The notes under the pieces are model-generated. The model was not told the origin of the DNA. It made no database searches and was given only the letters and a program-made list of their open reading frames with translations. 64,000 nucleotides of DNA from Ilyonectria destructans (lineage: Eukaryota; Ascomycota; Sordariomycetes; Hypocreales; Nectriaceae): positions 1,984,001-2,048,000 of the forward strand of contig JAHEWK010000010.1 of assembly GCA_020740775.1 (NCBI GenBank). The letters are read 5' to 3'. Shown piece by piece: positions 35,138-44,129 of this stretch (positions are counted from its first letter, which is position 1; each line of letters starts with the position of its first letter). The translations under genes were made by a program, and so were the position numbers.

Positions 35138-35938
35138 ATGGCAACGAATCGGCAAGCCGCCGCCAAGTCTAGCGGCGCCGAACGTGCGCGTAAGACTCTA
35201 GGAGACCTCATCAAAAGAGCATCCAGGCATCGCTACGTCGACCCGCTCCGGGAGTACGACGCGTGCGATGCGGAGGCGCAGCGCAATCTCTTTCGTGACC
35301 TGTGGCAGGCATTTGAGCCTCTTCTTCAACTACCTGCCGCAGATCGGAGACTGCCGACCTGCGATCGAATCCGGCGTTACGACGAAATGTCCCACTCCTC
35401 AGAGATCGATAGCTTTGTTGATGCGTATGAAGTCAAGGAAGGCTTCCAGCTAGAGTGGGCGAATAAAGATCCGGATCCGAAAAACGAACTTGCTTATGAT
35501 TCGGATTCCTCCACTTCGGTAGGCTGGAGTTCCTATGACTTCTACAAAGTACCCGGCACATCAGGCTTCATAGCAGACCGTAGCAAGCGCGGCTGCACCC
35601 CCGACTCTTGCCTTCCGCACAACCTGATCTCGTCTCAGCTCCTGCTCTACCGACTCATCACTGTGTTTGGCATGCCTCCTTCATCGGAAGAGAACGAGGT
35701 TGATGGCTACAAGGGTATCTGGACGTATACATTGCATTGGATGATGGATCGGCGCAGCAAAAAGAGTGATAATGGCAAGAAAAGTAAGCTCGTCTTTTCG
35801 GACTGCAAGGGTTCTTTCACTATCCATTTTTTCGGGTCTAAGAAGGCTAGCAAGTCGGCTCTTGACATGATTGAGTGGCTGGTTAGTGACAATGTGCCAC
35901 ATACCTATGACGGCGTGTTGGCAGGAAATCAAGCTTAA
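35138..35938 (+). CDS. Hypothetical protein, unknown family
   Basis: Intronless frame of 266 residues with an ATG after a TATA-like element and pyrimidine-rich leader, so probably a real gene. I do not recognise a family. Visible features: a basic N-terminus (SSGAERARKTLGDLIKRASRHRY), an acidic centre (about 80-125), a Trp/Tyr-rich core (VGWSSYDFYKVPG), and a C-terminal half with a strand-helix pattern (LVFSDCKGSFTIHFFGSKKA...ALDMIEWLV). No signal peptide or membrane helix, so cytosolic or nuclear. It lies alone in a gene-poor stretch and could be lineage-restricted. Confidence 0.6.
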   Translation: MATNRQAAAKSSGAERARKTLGDLIKRASRHRYVDPLREYDACDAEAQRNLFRDLWQAFEPLLQLPAADRRLPTCDRIRRYDEMSHSSEIDSFVDAYEVKEGFQLEWANKDPDPKNELAYDSDSSTSVGWSSYDFYKVPGTSGFIADRSKRGCTPDSCLPHNLISSQLLLYRLITVFGMPPSSEENEVDGYKGIWTYTLHWMMDRRSKKSDNGKKSKLVFSDCKGSFTIHFFGSKKASKSALDMIEWLVSDNVPHTYDGVLAGNQA

Positions 35939-37399
35939 CTTCTGGAGGCCGGGCTATTTCTCTAGTTAGAAGGGGCAAACAGAGGCTTGTAGTTCATAGG
36001 ATTCTCTGAAAAACAGATGGCATTAAATGCCACTTTTCTCCTCCCGGAAACGTGTTTTCCCCGCCTAGTTCTATTGTGTATGATCCTGTCGTATATTAAT
36101 TTAAAAAGCTAAAATCTTCGTCATCAATCGCTACCGAGCCCCCCCCCCCCCCCCCCCCCCCCTTCTCAATTTGGACGGCATATCAACGTCCACTCCCAAT
36201 TCATTATCGTAGGCAACTCGCGTCGATAATGAGTATCACAAACGGCAGATATAGCTCGCTGAGCTAACGCAAGACCGGGCCCCTGGCTCTGAGCATGCGG
36301 ACTTTCAAAAAGACGTAGGCTGATATGTCGAAAGCACACCTGACTGATGAAATAATGCAAATAGCGCAGATGGAGTCTATGTGAAAGGATGTTGTCACTC
36401 TAGATCACCCAACCTCAAAATCTACAAGTATCAGGCTTGGCACCTGGAGAATCTAGTCACACAAGAGAAATCGCGAGGATAACCTATGGACGAGCCTTAA
36501 TGTCGTATAGCAGCACAGTAATTTTGACCAAGGCAATTCGTCATATGTTGACGGAACCAACGCATCACCAGCGATGTCCCGGATCGACTCGGTGTGTGTC
36601 TTATTCTGTGTCCGTCTTCTGGAAGTCCACTTTGGTCGGCCTGTTCCGAATTATGAAGGCGGGCTCGTCACCTTGGCAGTCAAAACAAGGTTCCACGCAG
36701 CAATATCGTCTTCAAGAAGCAGTTCGTTCTTGTTCAAGCTACTCCTAGCTCTCAACATCATCTCAAGCTCACAGTGGGCGCCGCCTTGTTTCTACCCACA
36801 CGCTAAGCACTACGGAAGGTACTTAGATCCGTGCCGGTTCATCACGCAATGCTGTTGCCTAAGCGCCAGACGCGCGTTAGGAGGAAGTAGGGCGGCGTCG
36901 AACCTATTCCCAGTGGCGATTCTTATGCAAGAAGAACCAGGCCCAGAGGCTGAATTAAGAGGAATAGATTGGGTGGTGCCTAGCAGATAGTTAGGGCGTG
37001 ATAAGAACTAGATAGGAAGCGTTGCCAAACTAAGTTACCACCATTGTGAGACAGTAACAGCTAGGACGCAGATTCCTGGAGAGAGTGTGTGTCAGTTCTA
37101 GGTCGCTTCCCGTCGTCTTCCTAACTGCCCCTCATCCCTCCCTTGATTGCTAGGACCAACGATGATGCTGGGCAAGGAGAGTAATGTCTCCCGTCTCTAA
37201 GAGTCTCTTAATTGGGCGAAATACATAAAAAGCATGACTTTTAAACATCATCCCATCCAATTGTAATTCATTCTCGCGTGAAAGTAGGAGCACCTCCTCT
37301 CATTTTAAGATACCACCTATTACACGCCCTTCATATTTCTTAGCCTCTGCCGCCACATCCTGACCGAAAATTGCACGGTCTTTACGACTAGAAATAATC
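35939..37399. other. Gene-poor region with degraded sequence
   Basis: 1.46 kb without a credible gene. Several short open frames (36437-36990) have no recognisable composition or motif. Includes the 24-base poly-C tract at 36139-36162. Confidence 0.5.
36139..36162. repeat. Poly-C homopolymer, 24 bases
   Basis: Uninterrupted run of 24 C. G-quadruplex-prone on the opposite strand and likely length-variable; length may also be a sequencing artefact. Confidence 0.9.
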
Positions 37400-37705
37400 A
37401 TGGTGGCTCTGGCGCCGTCGCTGCTTTTGGCAGCTTCTGGCATTGTCGCGGTGGGCCTAGTAACCTGCAAGCTAGACGTCACTGAACGCCTCAAGAACGG
37501 CACTATCGCGCCTGACGACGTCATCTTCTTCCATGATGGCACCGGCTACATGTCCCATCTCGAGAAGGCCTAGCTCACCATCTAGGGTAGCAAGAAGACT
37601 TGCCTGTGGCCCGGCTTCGACCTGTACGAGGGCTTGTGGCCGCGCCTCCTGGTGCTGCGAACGTCTCATTTTCGTAAGGGTAGGATGATCAAACTGATAC
37701 TGTGA
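37400..37705 (+). pseudogene. Relic of a fungal membrane-protein gene, two in-frame TAG stops
   Basis: The frame starting ATG at 37400 reads an N-terminal hydrophobic segment, then CKLDVTERLKNGTIAPDDVI and FFHDGTGYMSHLEKA, a stop (37571-37573), LTI, a second stop (37583-37585), then a Cys and GFDLYEGLWPRLLVL before the final TGA. This pattern (D-V-T-E-R-L-x-N-G-T-x-A-P-D-D, F-x-H-D-G-T-G-Y-M-S) recalls a common family of fungal multi-pass membrane proteins of unknown function, from memory. Homology-like sequence continuing in the same frame on both sides of two TAG codons argues for a pseudogene rather than a short gene. CAG-to-TAG changes would fit RIP or plain decay. Confidence 0.55.
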
Positions 37706-39100
37706 TGCTGTTAGTGTGGATTGCATAAAGACTTGTACAAGGACAGCGAGCGGGTCAATAACGCGCAGACACACGCGTATCGAGAATCGCGGATTTCAGA
37801 CCTCTCAGCCCTCCTATTTGGTACGATGTAGTATCTGAGAGAATGATGGGCTGCTTCATGGAACTTCCCGGATCCAGCCTTGCTGAGGCGGCACAGACAG
37901 CACAGGGTCAAAGCGAATATAGCCCGGTGACATCATAGTGATTGTGGAAGTGACACTCATGCATTCGCTCTCCTACCAGGGGGATGAGGCGTACAGTGTA
38001 GAACCCCCTGGACAGGCTATCACAGGATAGCTTCTTATGAGCGGGCGCACTATTCAATGATTGATGTGGCTTGTTACAGGTTAAGTACTATAACTTACTG
38101 GTCGACAGTGGCTAATGGCCTAGTAGCCTAAAAGATCTACCAGTCTCCACACAAATACTGAGGCTGCTACTAACATCCACTACATCGCGAGCCGGGCGTG
38201 CCGAGCCTGGTTCCCTGTAACACCTATACGCGTATTCTAGCGAGCTGCTCTACCGAGATGGCGGGTTGGCGCCTTTTCTTACCCGGTGATCACCGCGCTT
38301 TGTGAACACAGCGAGCAGATTAGTGGCGTTAAACTCAAGCGCTAAGACGCCATGCTCCAAAAGAACCGGCTTCCCCGGTAGCTCAGCCCGCCTTAAATTC
38401 TCGGCTTGCCTGGCTTGTATTGGGAACTCTAGCTTACTCAAAAAGATAGAGGTAGCAGAAGTCTCTCATACATACCTGTGCTAAGCCACCCCGTTCCCGC
38501 TGCCAATAGTCAGAGCTCCCCCGCGAGGCTACTCATGCGGGCTTTCTTGTGGGAATCATGGAGATGTGGAGGGAATTCACATGTTCTACTTGCTGTACTG
38601 GACATGCAGATGCTAACTAACAGGGGGCATGCTCGACCTTTATCTTCATACTTTATTAACCGCACCTTGGGTCCAGATAAAGTCATGCTCATGCTGGGTC
38701 TCCCAGAACCCGACTGATCCTCTACATTATTCACGTAATGTTGTCGCCTTTGAACCTGAGGCTAGCGCCCTGGAGCTGGTCACTCGAATATGCTAGTCCG
38801 AGACATGGCGTACTCAAGCTTTGCCGTGGGCTTGAAGCAGGGTTGCTCACTGGGCTTGTCGCGGCGTTCAGGTGGCTTCAAGATGACCATCGGCCCGTCT
38901 CGACCCCTGGTTTTCTCCTCTTTGCATTCACTCCGCATGAGACCCCGAAATCACAAAGGCATGTAAATCCCACGAAGCTTGGTCGACATTGTGTGGGATA
39001 GCCTCCTTGCCTACCGACAATCGCACCTCTTTTCAACAAGCATGCACATTCGGCTCCGCAATCTACATGATACCAGTGCTACCGCCGAGGACGCGTTTTC
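37706..39100. other. Gene-poor region
   Basis: About 1.4 kb. Continuation of degraded-looking sequence; a minus-strand open frame at 38250-38441 has protein-like composition (LLEHGVLALEFNATNLLAVF) but no start context or recognisable family, so it may be another relic. No gene called. Confidence 0.45.
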
Positions 39101-41654
39101 ATGTTTCTTGACACAGATAAGACCGGCACAGCCGTCTTCATCAGCGTGACAGTGACCTTTGGTATTGCCAGCGTTTTCGCCACTGGCCGTCTCATCAGCC
39201 GCTTCGGCATCGTGAAGCGTCATGGCTGGGACGACTATACCTTTATAGTAGCATGGGTGAGATGCACGCATGCATATGCTCACAGACGGCGACTGACCTA
39301 TATACTACTAGATCCTCGCTTTTGGGCTATCATTCGCAGTCGACTTCGGCACGTCCAAGGGCTTCGGTCGCTACGATGACAGCGAACATCGCGATCAGGA
39401 GACTCGGCTCCTGGGTTCGCAGTACGCGGCCATCGTCATGTTTATTCCGGCCCTGATGGTCGCCAAAATCTCCATCCTCTTGCTGTATCTCGATATTGCG
39501 AGGCAGTCGCAGAAGTTTCTTCGCGTCGGATCCTACGTCACCCTTGCGGTTGTAGTAGTCGGAGGTGGAGTCTTGACTATCATCACGGCTTTCCGCTGCC
39601 GTCCTGTGCAGGCAGCGTATAACCTCGCCATCCAGAACTCCAGCTGCATTCCCTTTCAGACCATCTGGCTGACCGCGTGGCCTATCAACATCGCCACCGA
39701 CCTCGCCATCCTTGTTTTGCCCATACCCGCGTTGACGACACTGCCCCTAACGCCGTTGCGGAAGAGTGCAGTGATCCTGTCATTTATCTTGGGCGTTATT
39801 TTCATCGGTGTCATTGATGTGGCACGGATCTACAGTCTTCAGCTGGCTGTCATCAAATCCGGGAGAAAGACAGACCCGTTCCCATCCAGTCCCGGCGTGC
39901 CCGTCAATGCTGGCATTGCGCTTATGTGGTCAGCGATTGAGGTTAACGCGGCCATCATCGGCGCTTCTATCCCAACTCTGGCCCCGGTGATGAAGCGATT
40001 GACGCCATCCAATCCATTGCGTCTTGAGCCTCGTAGCAGCGCGCGAGCGTTCGTGCGGTTGTTTTCATCGCAAAGAGAGTCCGAGAACTCGCCAAGCATC
40101 AATGAGTTAACCGATCAAAATAGCCGGGGAACTGGTTGTGGTTCCGGGGTGACTCAAGTGCCGACAGCCCCCGTGGTCGCAAGGGATCAGGAACCACAGA
40201 TGAATAGGGAAGCAACCATCAACACGGCGTATACAGAAGCCATGCCACAACAACCATGGGCACCTGACTCGTCCCGAGAGCGCCAACACAGCGTCTACTT
40301 TGGCTTTATTAACATAACACGGCCCAAATGTATAGTCGACATGTGTGGCTCCGAATCCGTCAAGTACTGCGCCATGATTAATATACTCCTTTTCCTGAAC
40401 GGATTTACCTACGATATGCTCTTTTCTATCAACGGGAGCCTGCCGATTGTCAAAACCCGCCCGCAAGCCGTGGGTATGTCATCAGCCTCTTATATCGGCG
40501 CTGGAATCTTCAGCCCAAGTATAGGATATGTGATTCTGCGCCACGTTGGATTCAAAGCCACCATTGTGACCTCCTTGGCCATCTGGTGCGTCGGAACACT
40601 GATATTCTGGCCTTGCGCCGCTGTCGGTTCATATCCCGGCTTCATTGTCTGCAATGTTCTAGTCGGGATCAGCTTGGGCATCATGGAAATAGCTGCAGAC
40701 ACCTTCAACAGCCTCTGCGGTCCGCCGGAATACGCCGTGCTCCGAGTCCTTCTTGGCACGGGGGTGGAAGGGATTGGAGGGGTGTTGAGCTCAATCCTCA
40801 CGGGCAAAGTCATCTTCATCAATGTGGACGAGAGCCAAAACTTAATGGCGCTTCAATGGGCTTATCTCGGCATTGCGCTGTTCACTGTCTTACTTGGCCT
40901 CTTCTACTGGCACGTACCGCTCCCTCAGGTAACGGATTCGGAGCTGCGGACTCGACCGGAGATTCTGTGGATAGACCCTTCTAAGAAGTACTTGGAGGTA
41001 TTCCCTATCATCTTCACCTCTTTGGGAGTGGGCGTCCTGTCCGGTTTCTGTTCTGCAGGGGCCTTGGCAAGTCTCCGAAACTTCATTGGTGATGCCCTGT
41101 CCATCGTGTCGATCAAGACCCAAACAACTCCAAAGTTTACCATCTTGGATTTCCAAATCGGTCTTTCGGTCGTCTATGCCGTTGGAAATTTTCTCCTCGC
41201 CTTCTTGTGCCTTTTTATTTCCCCAGCCGTCCTCCTGCTCATGGCGTATGGGTGTGGCATCACGCTCGCCGTGCTGATCTTCACAGATCGATTCCCATCA
41301 GCCACCAGTGTCCAAGTGGTAACTTTAGCGCTTTCAATCATCGAGGGACCGATCCCCAACCTGGTTATCGCCATTGGTCTCCGAGGCCTCGGCTGGTGGA
41401 CCGGTCTCGCATGCTGCCTGCTGGCCGGCGGCTGTAGCCTAGGAGCATGCGTCTGGCCGTGGGTTATGTTAGCAGTTTCAAGCAGGAATTCCGCACAATA
41501 CACATTCTGTGTCATCATCGCTCTCTTTGTGGTAGGTAGTATTTTCCCCCTTTACCTCAACCTAGTCCGCTCCTCCCATGACCGAGAGCGACCCCCAGCC
41601 TGGGCGGCTATTAGGAAAGCAGTCCTGCGGCATTTTTGTCAGCCGCAGGTGTGA
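39101..41654 (+). CDS. Fusion protein: fungal rhodopsin-like 7TM domain + MFS transporter
   Basis: Two exons (39101-39256, 39312-41654; intron 55 bp) encode 832 residues. Residues ~8-290 are a seven-helix domain of the fungal PTH11-like/rhodopsin class: HGWDDYTFIVAW, VDFGTSKGFGRYD, LMVAKISILLLYLDI, CRPVQAAYN with a later Cys, and TAWPINIATDLAILVLPIPAL. A hydrophilic linker (~290-380, Ser/Thr/Pro/Gln-rich) follows. Residues ~385-820 form a 12-helix major facilitator of the FucP-like type (NILLFLNGFTYDMLFSINGS, LRVLLGTGVEGIGGVLSS, and eight further hydrophobic segments). Both modules lie in the same long exon with no stop or frame change, so this is not an annotation merge. It should be a polytopic membrane protein with about 19 helices, perhaps a sensor coupled to a sugar carrier ('transceptor'). 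That role is inference. Confidence 0.82.
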
Positions 41655-42637
41655 GAAGTGCTACCAAGGTTTTCATAGCACATTTTCAGGCGTACAGGGT
41701 CGGTGGAAGGAGGTCAAATGGTTGTGTCGACGCAAGGTAGCCAAAAGCTATTTCGCGTGCGCCATATACTCGAGGCTCGAAGTAGGTGCCGGCACAACTT
41801 AGAGTGGCCCTTGGGAGCAGCGCTCCTAATTTTCAGACTAATACAGTCTGCGGACTATTAGTCTGCACATATGAATTTCCAGTTGGCTGCCGCTTTAGAG
41901 TAGGTAGTAGTTGCGAAAATTACTAGCCAGTACTCTTACTATTTTAGTAATATCTACCTTATAGAGCAGCTGATATCTAAGCTTACTTAGCTTATAACTT
42001 ACTAAAGAAAAGTAATCTTTTTATTTTGAAAAGGCTTTTTAGAAAAAAAAGGTTCTCCATATAAACTCAAAGCATTCCAGGACTACGGCTACAGGCTCTG
42101 CTTTTCCCACCTTCGCCCATCAGTCGCTCGCACATTGCAATAGATCGTCCGGTCTTCTTAGCAAGTCAAATGACTAATACATTAAGCGGAGGCTGCATAG
42201 CACGCATGATGCCACAAGGGAGCCTGACGCCTATTCGCGAGACACCGATCTGTTTGGCTTTGAAGATGTTTTGACGCTCCATTGCTATGTTTCAATGTTC
42301 GAGCAGGCCTTGTTCAGAAGTGAAGAGGACGAATGAGGCAGAGCAAAGTGCAAAAGTAAGCCTGCATGTGGAGGACACTTACCGGAATGGCATTTGCTAA
42401 TCCGTCCTCTTCGTTAGAAGTACCGAGCGGGACTACAATCACAAAGCCCAACCAGGGGTTGACCGGCTAATCGCGCTTTTCAAACATCATACGCATCGTA
42501 TTCCAAGATAATGGTTGGCGCTTTAATTTTCTTCTAGCGCCTCTCAACACGATACAGCAGCGAATCAGACCAACTCGCTCTAGTTGTGCCCTCAGATACA
42601 AGCCAGCTGTGTTTTCAGAAATATTGAAAATTACCTT
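41655..42637. other. AT-rich intergenic region with a gene fragment
   Basis: 983 bp. 41850-42060 is strongly AT/TA-rich, RIP-like in look. A short relic of the PNPOx-like gene lies at 42083-42137 (separate entry). The remainder holds no gene. Confidence 0.55.
42083..42137 (-). pseudogene. Relic fragment of a PNPOx-like gene 3' end
   Basis: About 55 bp aligns with 51199-51253, the last codons of the PNPOx-like gene, with only a handful of mismatches. In the matching minus-strand frame it reads VRATDGRRWEKQSL then TAG, against VRAADGQSWEKQSLW in the intact gene; the Trp codon has become TAG (a G-to-A change on the coding strand). A partial duplication followed by decay is the simplest reading. 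Confidence 0.65.
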
Positions 42638-44129
42638 TCACTCAGGCTTCTTACCCCAAATAAAGTAAACCGGGAGGTAGAGATGAATTGATCGGTCCTT
42701 GAGCTCCGATTTAGCCTGAGCCATCGTGACCTGGATCTCCTCCTTGCTCCAACCAAGAACAGCTCCAAAGAGCTTGGGTGTGTACGACTCGATAGCTTGC
42801 GCCGATTGCACAAGCTGGCACTTGCCGATCTCTTTGAGCGCTGGGTCCTTGGGCCAAGGGCCAATCGGGATCTACACCAGATGGTCAGTGGCTAGAACTT
42901 GTAGATTGCAGGTAAAACACGATTACCTTGCGAATTTCCTCATGAACATCCTCGAAGCCCACCTTCTCCATCACCTCCTTCCACAGGTGCGCGCAGTCGA
43001 TTGGTTTTCCAAACTTGCTGCTGCTCTCGAGGATCTTTTCGGCCCAGTTCTGAAGAGTCGTGGCATTGTCGGCGGTGCCGTCATCGGACATGAAGCAACC
43101 GCGCTGGGCCTGCAGCTCAAAGTATCCCCCCGGAGTCAGGCTTTTGAGGGCTTGCCGGAACAGCTTCTCGGGATTAGAGATGCAGCCCTCAAGTTCGCGT
43201 GCGTGGATGAAGTCGAATGGGTTCTTGTAGACCCAATCATCCTCGAAGTCGTCGATTTCGAAGATGCAGTTTGGCGGAGTCCTGCATCGCACTTGTTAAT
43301 CGTTTTGATTCATGGTGTAGTCGCAGTGAGAGCCTCAATACCAGTCGGGCTGAATGGGACTGAGATCTGTCCCGACAACTTCTGCTGACGAGTATTCACT
43401 AAAAGCCCAGTGTTAACAACGGCCCGCAACGACGCATTCACGAGACATGCTCACTCCGCAAAGTCAATCGCCCAGATACCAGTGCCGGTACCTAAATCGA
43501 GTACGCGCTGAGGGTTATCGCCAACTGGGGCGAGGTGAAGTTTCCCTTGAAGGACGAGGCTGTAGATGTGATGGACAAGATCCATCCTGTTTTGTTCTTC
43601 GTCATCGTTTGGCTACCGACAGTGTACGTTAGACTAGTAGTCGATATTATCATAAGAATAATCAGGGTTCTGACCACTAGGTAAGTGCCTTCGCGAAACG
43701 CATGATAGCGGCGTCCGTTCTAGCAAAGCTATCAGAAAAGGTGACTTAACCATACATCTCGTATTTTAACCAACATCATATCTATTAATATCTTTCGTCA
43801 GAATCAAATGCAACTACGCTTGGATATCTACTCACCTGTAGTTGAATATACTTGACTTGAGAGACGACAGAAAGCTGGAAGATTGTTCCCTGGAGATGAT
43901 TGTCAGCGAAGAGCTTAGTGCGAGAGGTGATCGGGCTAACGTGGTGTCGATCGTAGAGTCACTCTCAATACCATCATCCTTTTGAGCGATATTAGCACCA
44001 ATCACGGAAGCGGTTCTGATATGAGTAACCAACATCAACTTCGAGTTGGTTCTCGGTCTGCACAGCCTCTGGGGGAGTTGCAGGCTCCTCCGTTTTCTGA
44101 CCTTCCTGCTGAGCTGTTTCGACGGCCAT
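42638..44129 (-). CDS. LaeA-like SAM-dependent methyltransferase
   Basis: Model: 44129-44034, 43978-43941, 43889-43836, 43781-43775, 43719-43678, 43612-43455, 43398-43342, 43281-42927, 42871-42638; 346 residues. The SAM-binding motif I is RVLDLGTGTGIWAIDFAD; before it come NGRRYHAFREGTYLVPND-type residues, and after it AEVVGTDLSPIQPDW and PPNCIFEIDDFEDDW, all hallmarks of the LaeA/LAE1 methyltransferase group. LFRQALKSLTPGGYFELQ and WKEVMEKVGFEDV complete the fold. LaeA itself is a nuclear global regulator of secondary metabolism; most homologues of this type are paralogues with unknown substrates. A 7-nt exon (43781-43775) is needed to restore NYRYDNGRRYH. The 51-bp intron 43940-43890 is optional, because its length is a multiple of three. 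Start MAVETAQQEG has a clean ATG. Confidence 0.8.

Noticed and set aside
36437..36990. Two overlapping 100-140-codon open frames
   Set aside because: No recognisable protein features and no convincing promoter; they lie in degraded-looking sequence.
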